DNA of 64,000 bases from Chryseobacterium gleum (GTDB lineage Bacteria; Bacteroidota; Bacteroidia; Flavobacteriales_D; Sanyastnellaceae), in assembly GCA_945874695.1 (NCBI GenBank), contig CAMCHP010000003.1, positions 1-64,000 of the forward strand, written 5' to 3'. The position numbers and the translations under genes are program-made. Below, piece after piece: positions 8,107-17,614 of the stretch (positions are counted from its first letter, which is position 1; the number at the start of each line of letters is the position of its first letter). The notes below the pieces were generated by a model. The model had not been told where the DNA came from and made no database searches. It was given only the letters and a program-made list of their open reading frames with translations.

Positions 8107-9407
8107 GTGTTTGCGGTGTCGCTGCTTTTGATCTGGGCGAAGCGCGATTTCAACCGAATGAAGCGCGACTCAATCAACCGATGTGAAAGATACGACACGA
8201 AGATGGTGATTCCGATGGTGAGCACATAAATGAGCAAGTGATGTGACCATGGCTGGACTTCTTGTTTAGGTGCAAAATGCATGTACAAATGAAGCACGAA
8301 AGTGATCACCATCATGTGATACATGTAGATTCCGTAACTAATACGGCCGAGGAAATCGTATACCCGGCCACGCATTTTAATTAAACTTTTTGGGTTTGAT
8401 GCGACATTTAAAATGATGATTAAAAAGAGTGGGCTGATGATCAAATGAATCACATTTTCCAAAAACGCTGGCGTAAGGTAAAGCACCGAAATGAAGGCCA
8501 CCAAACAAGCTACTTGCACAGCACCTTTATAGATAAAATTGAGCAGACGTTCGCGTCGGTTGTAGAGTAACCATGCCCCCATGGCTCCTATGGCCATTGA
8601 CTCAAGCTTACTCATGGCTAAAAACTTTCGAAGTACGTTGAGCGCCTCCCAGTCCCAAAGCCGCGATGCCATCAGAACCACCATTTTGAGCACCATAAAA
8701 GCCACGAAAAAACGGAGTATAACAACCAAGGGCTGTTTAGCTTTGCGAATAATCCATGGCCAAATCAAGTAAAATTGCTCTTCGACACCAATTGACCAGC
8801 TTTGGCCAATGTTTGGAAATGGCCCAAAGAGCGCATATGCCATATTTGGAAGCATCAGCACAAAGAGGGCAAAAGAAGCCCAAAATTGATGGCTTTGCTG
8901 CGGACTCAAGATCGCTGATTGGTAAGGTATGTAGAACCAACTGATCAGAGGTAAAATGAAGAAGCCCAAGCTAACAACGACGAGGTACAAGGGCCAAATA
9001 CGCAGCAACCGTCTGAAATAGAATTTGCGGATTGAGATGAATCCAAGCTGCTCTTTTTCTGCAAGGAGCAAGTAAGTAATTAAAAAACCACTGAGCACGA
9101 AAAAGAAGACTACACCCATTGGGCCCGCTTGATGAATCAGCGGACTGTACCATGTTACATTGCTGTCTTCGATGATTGTAAGCAAGGGGATCGTTTCAAC
9201 AACAGCTTGGCCCATTTTATCACCTGATTGCCACGTACCCCAAAGGTCGATCCAGCCGTGTTGAAACGGGTAGAGGCCATTCATGAGTTTTTTGAGCAAC
9301 TCAACATGGGTGACGATCACTGCAAGTGCGGCCACGAAACGCAAGCCGTTAAGTCCAGGGAAATGGACCTTTTTTTCGTTGCTGTGTTTATTTTCCAAGG
9401 TGTTCAA
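8103..9407 (-). CDS. Acyltransferase family 3 (OafA/YrhL-like)
   Basis: A 434-residue integral membrane acyltransferase. FPGLNGLRFVAALAVIVTH near the start carries the conserved RxxA and the catalytic-type His, followed by VVFFFVLSGFLITYLLL near residue 100, and YGIYMYHMMV near residue 365. The usual ten or so membrane helices are visible. Such enzymes O-acetylate surface glycans using cytoplasmic acetyl-CoA. It lies between a glycosyltransferase and the Wzy-like gene with overlapping ends, so it probably decorates the same glycan. Confidence 0.9.
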   Translation of the reverse strand: MNTLENKHSNEKKVHFPGLNGLRFVAALAVIVTHVELLKKLMNGLYPFQHGWIDLWGTWQSGDKMGQAVVETIPLLTIIEDSNVTWYSPLIHQAGPMGVVFFFVLSGFLITYLLLAEKEQLGFISIRKFYFRRLLRIWPLYLVVVSLGFFILPLISWFYIPYQSAILSPQQSHQFWASFALFVLMLPNMAYALFGPFPNIGQSWSIGVEEQFYLIWPWIIRKAKQPLVVILRFFVAFMVLKMVVLMASRLWDWEALNVLRKFLAMSKLESMAIGAMGAWLLYNRRERLLNFIYKGAVQVACLVAFISVLYLTPAFLENVIHLIISPLFLIIILNVASNPKSLIKMRGRVYDFLGRISYGIYMYHMMVITFVLHLYMHFAPKQEVQPWSHHLLIYVLTIGITIFVSYLSHRLIESRFIRLKSRFAQIKSSDTANT

Positions 9408-10545
9408 AGCTACGAAGCGTTTGTAGAATCACTTGTTCCCACGTGAAAGTTCTGCGCACTTTATTTGCAGAAGCTGTTCGCATGCCATCGAGCAACGCAG
9501 CGGGGATGTGAAGCGCTTGTTCAAAGGCGATACGCAGCGCTTCTTCGTTGGCGGCTTCAATGAGCCATCCATTTTGCGCATCAACTTGCGCACTTACGGC
9601 GCCAACATCGGTTGCTATAACAGCCAACCCACGAGCCATGCCCTCCATGATTACATTGGGCATGCCTTCAGCGTACGATGGAGTTACGAGCACGTGACTT
9701 GCATCGAGCACAGCTTGAATTTCAGCCGTCGATTTCAACTGGCCGTGGTAAACGATCCGCTGATTTTTAATTTTTTTCGACGGTGGGATCGGTCCGATAA
9801 AGTGAAACTCAAAGGCAAGCTCTTCAGGCATTTTTGCCAACATGTGATGCAGCTCTTCAATGCCTTTGCGACGCTCATACCTTCCTATGAACACGAAGCG
9901 GCGTAGCGCATTTTCTGAGGAGGGCAAGGGTAAGTTGCGACACCATGAGGCCGCGATTCCCGTAGGTACTTCGATGATGCGTTGCGGTGAAACGCCAAGT
10001 TCGGTGATCAACGCGGTGATTTTACCGCCATATGCGTACACATAATCTGCATGGATATTACAGAACTTCACGGGCCCACGCAGCAACCAGCGTGAAAAAA
10101 CCCCTTGGATTCCGGGCGTGTACTGAAACATCTCATAGCCATGAAATTTCACGGCAACCGGAGGCGTTTGAAGTCCTTTTCGCTTGCGATTCAACAATTC
10201 CCAAGCAGTGAAGCCTTTGGCGTAAATGACGTCGAATTCGTTCAACCGGGGCTGAAGCACTTTAAAGAGTTCAATAGAATAAGCATACGACTCACGCAAG
10301 TAATGCCCGGGCATATTGCCCATACGCGGAAACCGTTTGCCAATAACCTCCAAAGGGGCATCGCTCGGTAAATCGAGGGCTTTAAGCACCTCTTCGCGCT
10401 CGGGTATGTGGGCCGTGTGCACGCAATGCAAGAGCAGCACTTCTACGCCTTCGCGCGCGAGAAAAGCCGCGAGGTAATGCGAATGCTTCTGCATTCCGCC
10501 AACGACAAAGGGCATGATACCATCGGTTAAAAGCGCGACCTTCAT
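9388..10545 (-). CDS. Glycosyltransferase, GT4 family
   Basis: A 385-residue GT-B enzyme. MKVALLTDGIMPFVVGGMQKH is a classical GT4 N-terminus with the glycine-rich loop; FVFIGRYERRKGIEELHHM begins the donor domain near residue 215; TPSYAEGMPNVIMEGMARG carries the E-x7-E motif near residue 300. It overlaps the acyltransferase start by 20 bases and is separated from the upstream GT gene by 33 bases. Confidence 0.92.
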   Translation of the reverse strand: MKVALLTDGIMPFVVGGMQKHSHYLAAFLAREGVEVLLLHCVHTAHIPEREEVLKALDLPSDAPLEVIGKRFPRMGNMPGHYLRESYAYSIELFKVLQPRLNEFDVIYAKGFTAWELLNRKRKGLQTPPVAVKFHGYEMFQYTPGIQGVFSRWLLRGPVKFCNIHADYVYAYGGKITALITELGVSPQRIIEVPTGIAASWCRNLPLPSSENALRRFVFIGRYERRKGIEELHHMLAKMPEELAFEFHFIGPIPPSKKIKNQRIVYHGQLKSTAEIQAVLDASHVLVTPSYAEGMPNVIMEGMARGLAVIATDVGAVSAQVDAQNGWLIEAANEEALRIAFEQALHIPAALLDGMRTASANKVRRTFTWEQVILQTLRSFEHLGK

Positions 10546-10578
10546 GCCAATTTGCTTTTCAGGTTGAAAATTCGTATC

Positions 10579-11796
10579 TTATGCTTCATGGTCATCTTTT
10601 TGAGTAATGCACGCAAGGGCCGCATCCAAAATCCGATCGGCCATTGCCCGCCATGTATGTTCGCGTTGCACTTTCAATTGAAAACGCTCGGCGAGCGCGT
10701 GACGGAGGTCTGCATCCGCCGATAGGCGCAAAAGACCTTGCTGCAAAGCTTGCTCGGTTGAGGAAACCAGTAAACCATGTTGCTCATGCACCATTACGTC
10801 GCGCATCGGAACAGTGTCGGCGGCCAAAATTGCTTTGCCCATGACCCCGTATTCGAAGGCTTTAATGGGCGACATGTACCAGCCTGCATCGGGCACCACG
10901 CAGATATCCATGAGCGCGATGTGGCTGTACACTTGGTTTGGCTGCACCTTGCCGGTGAAAATCACGTGTGCGGTCAGCTGCAAGGTTTCATCTAAGGCGC
11001 GCAAGTCGGGTAAAATTTTACCGTCGCCGACGATCAGAAGCCGCGCGTGGGCATGGCGTTGCGCTACTGCCTGAAAGGCCCGAATGAGCCGGTCAACACC
11101 GTGGTAGGGGAAAATAGAGCCTACAAAACCAATAACCAGCTTGTTTTCAAGTTGAAGTTGGCTGCGCAGGTGTTGGGTTTCGCCCTGAACGGGCGGATGG
11201 AAGTCGTGCCGTATGGCGTTCGGTGTGATGATGATTTTTGGTCGACTCTCGCCGTATGCGGTGGCAAAATGATCACGGAGTGCCGATGAAACCACCACAA
11301 TGCGCGAAGCGGTGTTGATTTGGATGCTTTCGCGTTGCAATGCGATGCGGCTCAACAACGACGGGCCTTCCATCGCAGCGCGTTCTTCGCAGTAGGGGGC
11401 GTTGAGCTCAAGGATGAGTGGGATATCTAATTTTTTCGCAACACGGGCGCCAGCAGTCATGAGGTAGTAGCCGCGCTCATAGATGAAGTCGGGACGCTGT
11501 GCTTCGGCCTGGGCAAGCAAGGTGCGGTAGGCATGATCGTCGAAACGCAGGAGTTTGATGTCTTTAGCCGTTTGCCAAATGAGGTTTGGGATGAAGCGCT
11601 TGATGGTTTTTTTACTGCTTCCCACCGGTGGGTTAGCTGCTTGGCCTTCTTGCGCATCGATTCCTCCCATGATGACCGGTGTAACATGGTGCCCCGCAGC
11701 TTCAAAACCACTTATAATTTCGCGCATGTGGGTACCCGGACCGGCAGCGATGTTCAGGTAGAGGTTTGGGTGCGGCGAAAAGTAAATGATGTTCAT
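10579..11796 (-). CDS. Glycosyltransferase, GT4 family
   Basis: A 405-residue GT-B enzyme. MNIIYFSPHPNLYLNIAAGPG is the acceptor-domain start, LVIGFVGSIFPYHGVDRLI begins the donor domain near residue 222, and MSPIKAFEYGVMGKAIL carries the E-containing donor-sugar loop near 315. The stretch just before the donor domain, HPPVQGET, is encoded by a palindromic element (11177-11200) and makes the interdomain linker longer than it need be. Overlaps the upstream gene by 4 bases. Confidence 0.9.
   Translation of the reverse strand: MNIIYFSPHPNLYLNIAAGPGTHMREIISGFEAAGHHVTPVIMGGIDAQEGQAANPPVGSSKKTIKRFIPNLIWQTAKDIKLLRFDDHAYRTLLAQAEAQRPDFIYERGYYLMTAGARVAKKLDIPLILELNAPYCEERAAMEGPSLLSRIALQRESIQINTASRIVVVSSALRDHFATAYGESRPKIIITPNAIRHDFHPPVQGETQHLRSQLQLENKLVIGFVGSIFPYHGVDRLIRAFQAVAQRHAHARLLIVGDGKILPDLRALDETLQLTAHVIFTGKVQPNQVYSHIALMDICVVPDAGWYMSPIKAFEYGVMGKAILAADTVPMRDVMVHEQHGLLVSSTEQALQQGLLRLSADADLRHALAERFQLKVQREHTWRAMADRILDAALACITQKDDHEA
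11177..11200 (+). repeat. Dispersed palindromic element, copy 3 (in GT4 gene)
   Basis: On the plus strand: GTTTC, arm GCCC, loop TGAAC, arm GGGC, GGATGG. It is antisense to the host gene, which reads it as HPPVQGET, in the same frame as the copies at 22394, 33184, 39981, 57889 and 59405. Confidence 0.8.
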
Positions 11797-13037
11797 GCGA
11801 TCAAGTTTACAAGTTCGCGTGTACGTTGGCCTAAAGTCAACTGCTCAAGCGGGAAATCAGCATTGAAAACGTAGGTGCCCGTTGCCAAATCGCGCACCAT
11901 GCGCTCAAAGTCTTCAACGCTATTAATTATGCTGCCCAAGCGGTTGCGCTCAATGAATTGCGCCACATGCCCTTGCGGGCCGAAGTACATCAGCGGTTTT
12001 CGAAAAGGCAAGAACTCGAAAAACTTCGTGGTGAGGTAATCTTTGTTATGGTCAGCAAGAAAGATGATGATGGCAGCTGCCTGATTGACCTCTTTGAAAA
12101 TACCCTTGCCGATGACGCCGCTGAAATGGAGGTGTTCGCCGAGTGCGTCAAAATGATGCTGATACTGGGCATGCGGTGTGAAAATACGCAATTGTACAGA
12201 CCTTGAATTTTGTGCGTTGTAGTGTTGCAAGGCGTTGCTTAAGAGCGCAAACTCGGTTTCCAAGCCGAGGTACAAGCTGCCACCGTAAACCAGGTTTAGC
12301 TGAGGTGTAGAAACACCTGCAAGGGTTGAATCGAGAAATGCACTTACATCGTCTACATCGTAAGAATGGGCGAGCACCTCGAATCGCGCAATCGGGGTAT
12401 TGGTTGCCGTACTTTTGATCTCATCAAGCAAGAATTCGTTCGGACAGGTGACCACATCGGCATGCTTAAAGATAAAGTCTTGCTTCGCAATTTCGGCTTG
12501 AAGTTGGGCCTCGGAGAGGTTGCGCATGCCGTAATTGGGTGCGTTGAGCCAGGGGTCGCGGTAGTCGGCCAAGAGACGTATATGCGGGTATTTTTGCTTC
12601 ACTTTGGCTGCATAGTAGAGCAAATTGAATGGTGCACCGGTAGCCAGAATTGCGGTCACCTGCAGGTTTTCAATGAGGTGGCAGGCCTTCTGGGCAAAGC
12701 TCTTTTCCCATCCAATGGCTACATCGTAAAGGGTTCCGTTTTCTTTGCGCCTCAATCGGCGGATGTTGATGCGGTATTTCAGTTTCTCCCACAGGTTACG
12801 TGGTCCGTGTGAAATTTCACGCGGGTACACACGGGGCAACGAATGGATGGTGATGTGTGAATGATTCAACTCGTCCATCCAGCCGGAAGGCTGATCACCC
12901 GAAACCGGGTCAGCTTTGATCACATGCACATGATGCCCCATTGCTGCGAGTGCTTTGGCAAATTTCGCCCAGCGTCGTCCGCCAATTCCTGAATTGGGCG
13001 GAAAGTCGTAGCAAGCAATGATGAACGTTTCAGCCAT
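11793..13037 (-). CDS. Glycosyltransferase, GT4/WbuB-like
   Basis: A 414-residue GT-B protein. The start at MAETFIIACYDFPPNSG is preferred because 25 upstream codons (MCRCRCMPSS and on) overlap the end of the aminotransferase gene and are unlike the family. The N-terminus continues GIGGRRWAKFAKALAAMGHHVHVI, as in WbuB-type GT4 enzymes; DYLTTKFFEFLPFRKPLMYFG near residue 355 holds the donor-binding glutamate loop. It begins 8 bases inside the upstream gene. A palindromic element lies at 12875-12898, encoding DQPSGWMDE near residues 48-56. Confidence 0.85.
   Translation of the reverse strand: MAETFIIACYDFPPNSGIGGRRWAKFAKALAAMGHHVHVIKADPVSGDQPSGWMDELNHSHITIHSLPRVYPREISHGPRNLWEKLKYRINIRRLRRKENGTLYDVAIGWEKSFAQKACHLIENLQVTAILATGAPFNLLYYAAKVKQKYPHIRLLADYRDPWLNAPNYGMRNLSEAQLQAEIAKQDFIFKHADVVTCPNEFLLDEIKSTATNTPIARFEVLAHSYDVDDVSAFLDSTLAGVSTPQLNLVYGGSLYLGLETEFALLSNALQHYNAQNSRSVQLRIFTPHAQYQHHFDALGEHLHFSGVIGKGIFKEVNQAAAIIIFLADHNKDYLTTKFFEFLPFRKPLMYFGPQGHVAQFIERNRLGSIINSVEDFERMVRDLATGTYVFNADFPLEQLTLGQRTRELVNLIA
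12875..12898 (-). repeat. Dispersed palindromic element, copy 4 (in GT gene)
   Basis: On the minus strand: GTGATC, arm AGCC, loop TTCC, arm GGCT, GGATGG. The 5' T-run is lost but the arms stay complementary and the 3' flank is exact. The host gene reads it as GDQPSGWMD. Confidence 0.65.
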
Positions 13038-14127
13038 TGAACCGTTGAATGACGTCAGCGACGTACTGTTGTTGTTCTTCGGAGAGCTCGGCATACATCG
13101 GCAGCGACACAATGCGCGCGCAAGCGGCTGCAGCTACTGGGAAATCGGCGCTTGCATGTTTGAATTTTGCATAGCACGGCATCAAAGGTATGGGTGTTGG
13201 ATAGTGAACCGCATGTCCGACGTTGTGATCGGTGAGGTGCTTCATGAAAGCTGTTCGGCTTTCGGTTTGCACCACGTAGAGGTGATACACATGTTCACGT
13301 TCTTCAGGGGTAAAAGGGAGGGTAAGCCCCGAAGCTTGCAAAAGCGTGTTGTACCGAGCGGCATTGCGCTGGCGTTCAGCTGTCCAGAGTGGTAAGTAGG
13401 GGAGCTTGGCGTTCAAAATGGCCGCTTGCAAGGTGTCGAGTCGCGAGTTGCGCCCTTCGATTTGATGATCGTGCTTTTTGGGTTGACCATGGTTTGCGAT
13501 CATTCGGATGTGATCAGCGAGTTCAATGTGGTCGGTTACAACCGCCCCAGCATCGCCGTAAGCACCTAAGTTTTTACCCGGATAAAAACTGAAGCTGGCA
13601 GCCACACCGAATGTGGCAATGTTTTGTTGCTTGATGCGCGCGCCGTGCGCTTGCGCGCAGTCTTCAATGACGAAAAGACCGTGTTTTTCTGCGATTTCCA
13701 TGATCCGCGGCATGTTTGCAGGGCACCCGTAGAGGTGCACGGGCATAATGCCTTTTGTGCGCGGTGTGATGCGCTCTTCGATCAATTCCGGGTCAATGGT
13801 ATAGGTTTTGTCAATGTCTACAAACACGGGTGTTGCACCGCGTGTTCCGACGACCTCAGCGGTTGAGATCCAGGAGAGGGCGGGAACGATAATTTCATCT
13901 CCGGCTTGAACGCCCAAAGCGTCAAGGATCATTTCGAGGGAATCCGTTCCATTCGCACAGGCGATGGTATGGGCGACCTCCGTGTAGTTCGAAAAGTTGC
14001 TTTCGAAGTTTTTGATGCGTTCGCCCCCGATGAAAGCAGTATCGGCAATTACACCGGCAATTGCGGCGTCGATTTCGGTGCGGTAGCGCAGATATTGCGC
14101 GTGCAGATCAACAAAGGGTACGTTCAT
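13030..14127 (-). CDS. DegT/DnrJ/EryC1 sugar aminotransferase (WbpE-like)
   Basis: A 365-residue PLP enzyme of the sugar aminotransferase class. MNVPFVDLHAQYLRYRTEIDAAI is the usual start; SFYPGKNLGAYGDAGAVVTD near residue 186 contains the PLP-binding lysine. Next to a WbpB-like dehydrogenase and a WbpD-like acetyltransferase, it most likely transfers an amino group to C3 of a 3-keto UDP-GlcNAcA-type sugar, as WbpE/WlbC do. That assignment rests on context; the family also aminates C4 keto sugars. Overlaps neighbours by 4 and 8 bases. Confidence 0.88.
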   Translation of the reverse strand: MNVPFVDLHAQYLRYRTEIDAAIAGVIADTAFIGGERIKNFESNFSNYTEVAHTIACANGTDSLEMILDALGVQAGDEIIVPALSWISTAEVVGTRGATPVFVDIDKTYTIDPELIEERITPRTKGIMPVHLYGCPANMPRIMEIAEKHGLFVIEDCAQAHGARIKQQNIATFGVAASFSFYPGKNLGAYGDAGAVVTDHIELADHIRMIANHGQPKKHDHQIEGRNSRLDTLQAAILNAKLPYLPLWTAERQRNAARYNTLLQASGLTLPFTPEEREHVYHLYVVQTESRTAFMKHLTDHNVGHAVHYPTPIPLMPCYAKFKHASADFPVAAAACARIVSLPMYAELSEEQQQYVADVIQRFNG

Positions 14128-14585
14128 GGACGCAGTTTTTTGGCAGGATTACCGGCATAAATGCCAGGTTCAATAATATTTTTAGTGACAACCGCCCCGG
14201 CACCAATGACCACGTTGTCACAGATTTCAACGGGCAAAATGGTCGCATTGCTGCCAATTGAAACATGGTTACCGATGCGGGTGGATTTCCATTTGCTGGC
14301 ATCGCCTCCGGCGGGTTTTCCGTCGCTGAACAGGTCGTTGATGAACATCACGCCGTGACCAATGAAGCAATCGTTGCCGATGGTGACCAACTCGCAAATG
14401 AAGCTGTGTGACTGAATGCGCGTGCGGTCTCCGATTTGAACGCCCTTTTGAATTTCGCAAAAGGGTCCGACAAAGCAGTTATTACCCAAAATGCATTCAT
14501 ACAAGTTCGAGGGTTCAACGAGTGTGCAATTGTTTCCAAAAGAAACCTCGCGGATAGCAGCTTGAAATCGACGCGGATCAGGCAT
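14124..14585 (-). CDS. Hexapeptide-repeat N-acetyltransferase (WbpD-like)
   Basis: A 153-residue left-handed beta-helix protein. The repeats are evident (GNNCTLVEPSNLYECILGNN, then VGPFCEIQKGVQIGDRTRI, then IGNHVSIGSNATILPVEICDN and VVIGAGAVVTKNI), and the end GIYAGNPAKKLRP is standard for sugar N-acyltransferases. In context it should acetylate the 3-amino group made by the neighbouring aminotransferase, like WbpD/WlbB. Overlaps both neighbours. Confidence 0.88.
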   Translation of the reverse strand: MPDPRRFQAAIREVSFGNNCTLVEPSNLYECILGNNCFVGPFCEIQKGVQIGDRTRIQSHSFICELVTIGNDCFIGHGVMFINDLFSDGKPAGGDASKWKSTRIGNHVSIGSNATILPVEICDNVVIGAGAVVTKNIIEPGIYAGNPAKKLRP

Positions 14586-15594
14586 GGCTTACGGCTTGGT
14601 AAATGTATTCGATGGCTGCGATAGATTTCATGCCTTCAAAGCCGTCCACGGTTTCATTGCCTTCATGGTGCAAATGCGAAATCAAGGCCTTGACTACTTT
14701 GTCGTGGTTTGAGCTAGTTCCCTGGTATTTTCCATAAGCATTGGGTTTATCAGAAAAGTCGATGCCTTCTGGAAGGGGGTAGCCTTCGACGTCCCAAAAC
14801 TCAATTTTATTGAGGTATTTGCCTCCAATTTTGATGGTGCCGCGTTCGCCGATGATGGTTATGCTGCCTTCGAAATTTTTATTGTAAACGCAGGTTGTCC
14901 AAACCAGTGAACCGATTGTGCCCGAAGAAAAATTGAGAATGGCTACTCCGCTATCTTCGGTTTCGATGTTATGGTTTTGGGTTTCGGCGTGCCCTTGTGC
15001 GCTAACCACATCACCGCACCACCAAATGAGGAGGTCGATGAAATGGCTGGCTTGGGTAAAGAGTGCCCCGCCTTCGAGCGCCTTGTTGCCGCGCCACGGC
15101 GAATCGTCGTAATAGCCTTGGTAGCGGTTCCACAAGATGTCGCATTTGATCATGAAGATCTTACCCAGCATGCCTTTGTCGATCACATCTTTGGCCAATC
15201 GCACAGGCACATTGTGTCGATTTTGCTTCACTACCCACAGGCGTTTACCGGTGCGTTTAGCTGCAGCGTTCATGCGTTCGCAATCGGCTACGGTGAGGGC
15301 CATGGGTTTTTCAACAAGTACGTCGAAACCGGCTTCCAGCGCTTCAATGGCCATATCGGCATGCAAGGCGTGAGGTGTTGCAATGCTGATGATGTCGGCT
15401 TCTACCTCGTTCAGCATTTGGCTGTAATTGGTGAATAAGGGCAAGCCCTCATAGAGTAACGCTTGTTCGCGTCCGGTGACTTCGTTGTTGTCACAAATCG
15501 CGACCACTTGTGCACGCTCTTCGGCGTCAATTACAGCAATGTGTCGCTTTCCGATGCTTCCACAGCCAACGATGGCGAATTTGGTAAGTTTCAT
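14578..15594 (-). CDS. Gfo/Idh/MocA sugar dehydrogenase (WbpB-like)
   Basis: A 338-residue NAD-dependent oxidoreductase. FAIVGCGSIGKRHIAVI is the Rossmann dinucleotide loop; VLVEKPMAL near residue 94 is the family EKP motif; EGGALFTQASHFIDLLIWW carries the active-site His. With the WbpE-like and WbpD-like genes directly downstream, it fits the C3 oxidation of UDP-GlcNAcA in the pathway to UDP-2,3-diacetamido-uronic acid. The UDP-GlcNAc 6-dehydrogenase (WbpA) that would supply the substrate is not in the window. Confidence 0.88.
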   Translation of the reverse strand: MKLTKFAIVGCGSIGKRHIAVIDAEERAQVVAICDNNEVTGREQALLYEGLPLFTNYSQMLNEVEADIISIATPHALHADMAIEALEAGFDVLVEKPMALTVADCERMNAAAKRTGKRLWVVKQNRHNVPVRLAKDVIDKGMLGKIFMIKCDILWNRYQGYYDDSPWRGNKALEGGALFTQASHFIDLLIWWCGDVVSAQGHAETQNHNIETEDSGVAILNFSSGTIGSLVWTTCVYNKNFEGSITIIGERGTIKIGGKYLNKIEFWDVEGYPLPEGIDFSDKPNAYGKYQGTSSNHDKVVKALISHLHHEGNETVDGFEGMKSIAAIEYIYQAVSHA

Positions 15595-16769
15595 GCGTGG
15601 TAGGCCTTGCTTTTGCTATCGCGTCGAATACCTAAAGTGCGTTTTGCCAGCCGGGTGAGTGGCGAAATGGCACGCATGATGTTTTCGTGATAGCGGTAGT
15701 GTTTGGTGATGTAGCTGTCGAAATCGGTGTGCTGTTTAATGGGCAGTGCCATGATTTCATCGAATTCTTTGGGTGACAGCCCGAATTTTTTCAGCACAAA
15801 TGCACGGTCTTCATTGAGCATTTGTTCTTCGTATATGGGTTTTTCGAGTTCGATCAGTGCTTCTTCCCGGGTAATTTGTTGGCTGGCAATCAGCGAAGAA
15901 AGGTGGGCTTTACGTTTGTCAACCCCGAATTTTTCGGGCAGGATGTAGCCTTGATAGAAGCGTGTGATGATGCTTTCGAAGTGTTTGCCGCCGTAATCGC
16001 GCCAGCCTAATTCTTTGGTGATGATGGCTTTGGCCTCATCTTTGTTGTAGTCGATGTAGTTGAGCGGTTGAATGCTTTGCATACGCTTCACCAAATCGAA
16101 GTACACTTTCTTCGAAAAACTCACATGTGGGAAGGTTTTTAGTTTAACCGTTCCAAATTTTTTATGGATTGACTTGATGTTGAGCCAATCGTATTTGTAC
16201 CATCGCCATGCTTCGGGCAGAATGCCTTCGGTGGTGATGTTGAAGCCGTTTAAAAGATAATTGATGTTGTACTTTTTGGCCAAGTCGTAGATCACTGCGA
16301 AAATTGCGTGATCACTAGTAAGTTCAAGATCAATAACGGATGCTTTCAGGAATGCGAGTTGTAGGTCACGAAACTCTTCCCAATCGATGACATGGGTGTG
16401 GAGGTCGTAACCACAATGATCGATGATGTTATTGATGTTCTGATTGGCGATTTCTGAGTTCCACCCATTGTCAAGATGAACGAGAAGCGGGCGGAGGTTA
16501 TACTTTTTACAGAGGTAAACCATATAGGTACTGTCAACCCCACCACTGATGCCGGTAATGCAATCATACTTTTTTCCTTTTCCTTCTTCGCGAATGCGGT
16601 TGAAAAGGATTTCGAGCTCGCGTTGGCCTTGTTCACCACCAATGAAGAAGCGATCAACACGGGCTTGATAAAGGTGGTAATAATTGCACACCCCATGGTC
16701 GTCGAAGCGGATTCCCGGATCGGCGATTGTATCCATCACAGTTTTCGTACAAATGCGGTACTTCTCCAT
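15591..16769 (-). CDS. N-acetyl sugar amidotransferase (WbpG/PseA-like)
   Basis: A 392-residue PP-loop ATPase: ITGISGGVDSTYMVYLCKKY near residue 83 is the adenylating loop. Family members use ammonia made by a partner HisH/HisF pair to turn an N-acetyl group into an acetamidino group; both partners follow the same strand directly upstream (16855-18220). Odd point: relatives begin with two CxxC pairs, but here they read CTKT and CNYY, so the second cysteine of each pair is missing and the usual zinc site is probably lost. Overlaps the WbpB-like gene by 4 bases. Confidence 0.88.
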   Translation of the reverse strand: MEKYRICTKTVMDTIADPGIRFDDHGVCNYYHLYQARVDRFFIGGEQGQRELEILFNRIREEGKGKKYDCITGISGGVDSTYMVYLCKKYNLRPLLVHLDNGWNSEIANQNINNIIDHCGYDLHTHVIDWEEFRDLQLAFLKASVIDLELTSDHAIFAVIYDLAKKYNINYLLNGFNITTEGILPEAWRWYKYDWLNIKSIHKKFGTVKLKTFPHVSFSKKVYFDLVKRMQSIQPLNYIDYNKDEAKAIITKELGWRDYGGKHFESIITRFYQGYILPEKFGVDKRKAHLSSLIASQQITREEALIELEKPIYEEQMLNEDRAFVLKKFGLSPKEFDEIMALPIKQHTDFDSYITKHYRYHENIMRAISPLTRLAKRTLGIRRDSKSKAYHA

Positions 16770-16854
16770 TAGGTTCTCTCCCGAGATAGCGTTAATCGTA
16801 GTTGGTCAAAAGTACCCAACAAAGCTAAGAAATCTGATGGGAGCGAAGGTCGAT

Positions 16855-17613
16855 TTAAGGAAGAATATCCGTTGGTGTGGGGTAAGAAATGAGAATGGAT
16901 TGGGTATTTCCGCCGCGATAGACGAAAATACTGCCTGCCGCCGCGGCAGACGCTCCCGTTTCTACAATGGTATTTAACATGTCATCGACAGATGCTGCGC
17001 CTCCTGCGGCAATAACTGGAATTGAAACGGCCTGGGCCACGGTGCGGGTGAGCATTCGGTCGAGTCCGCTGAACGTGCCATCGCGATCAATGCGGTGCAC
17101 CATGAGTTCGCCAGCGCCGCGCGCTTCAAGTGATTGGGCCCATTCAACGATGCCCGCTTTCACACGCCTACTTCCTGATTGCGTGAATGCACGTTCGCCG
17201 TGAAGCAGCGTTTTTTTTACGTCAATTGAAACGACAACGCTCTGATTGCCATAGGTATTGGCGATTTCGGTGATGAGCTCTGGCTTTTCGTAAGCGGCGG
17301 TGTTCAAGATCACTTTTTCAACGCCGCAGGCGAAAACACGTTTCGCATCATCGAGGGTTTGAATGCCGCCACCATAACCTAAGGGGGAGAAGCATTCGCT
17401 GGCCATTTCATGGAGGTAGGCAAAGTTCGGCTTGCGTTGTTCACGGCTGGCGCTGATGTCGAGCACGATGATTTCATCGACCATCTTATCATTAAAGATT
17501 TTCAGGGCATTGATCGGGTCGCCGATGTATTTCGGGGCTGAGAACCGAACTGTTTTCACAAGTTTTCGACCCTCCATGGTGAGAATAGGGAGTATGCGCG
17601 GACGTTGGCTCAT
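16855..17613 (-). CDS. HisF-like amidotransferase partner
   Basis: A 252-residue TIM-barrel protein related to imidazole glycerol-phosphate synthase subunit HisF. SPLGYGGGIQTLDDA, SIDVKKT and PVIAAGGAAS are the phosphate- and substrate-site loops. The equivalent of HisF Asp11 is Thr (PILTMEGRKLVKTV instead of PCLDVKDGRVVKG), while the second catalytic Asp (VVSIDVKK) is kept. That loss, plus the neighbouring WbpG-like gene, argues that it only channels ammonia for sugar amidination and does not make histidine. The start MSQRPRILP follows the HisH stop by one base; an ATG four codons earlier (17625) is also possible. Confidence 0.88.
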   Translation of the reverse strand: MSQRPRILPILTMEGRKLVKTVRFSAPKYIGDPINALKIFNDKMVDEIIVLDISASREQRKPNFAYLHEMASECFSPLGYGGGIQTLDDAKRVFACGVEKVILNTAAYEKPELITEIANTYGNQSVVVSIDVKKTLLHGERAFTQSGSRRVKAGIVEWAQSLEARGAGELMVHRIDRDGTFSGLDRMLTRTVAQAVSIPVIAAGGAASVDDMLNTIVETGASAAAAGSIFVYRGGNTQSILISYPTPTDILP

Positions 17614-17614
17614 G

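Noticed and set aside
16922-16952. CTGCCGCCGCGGCAG in the HisF-like gene
   Set aside because: Self-complementary and similar in the arms, but without the T-run and GGATG flanks; codes an alanine run normal for this region.
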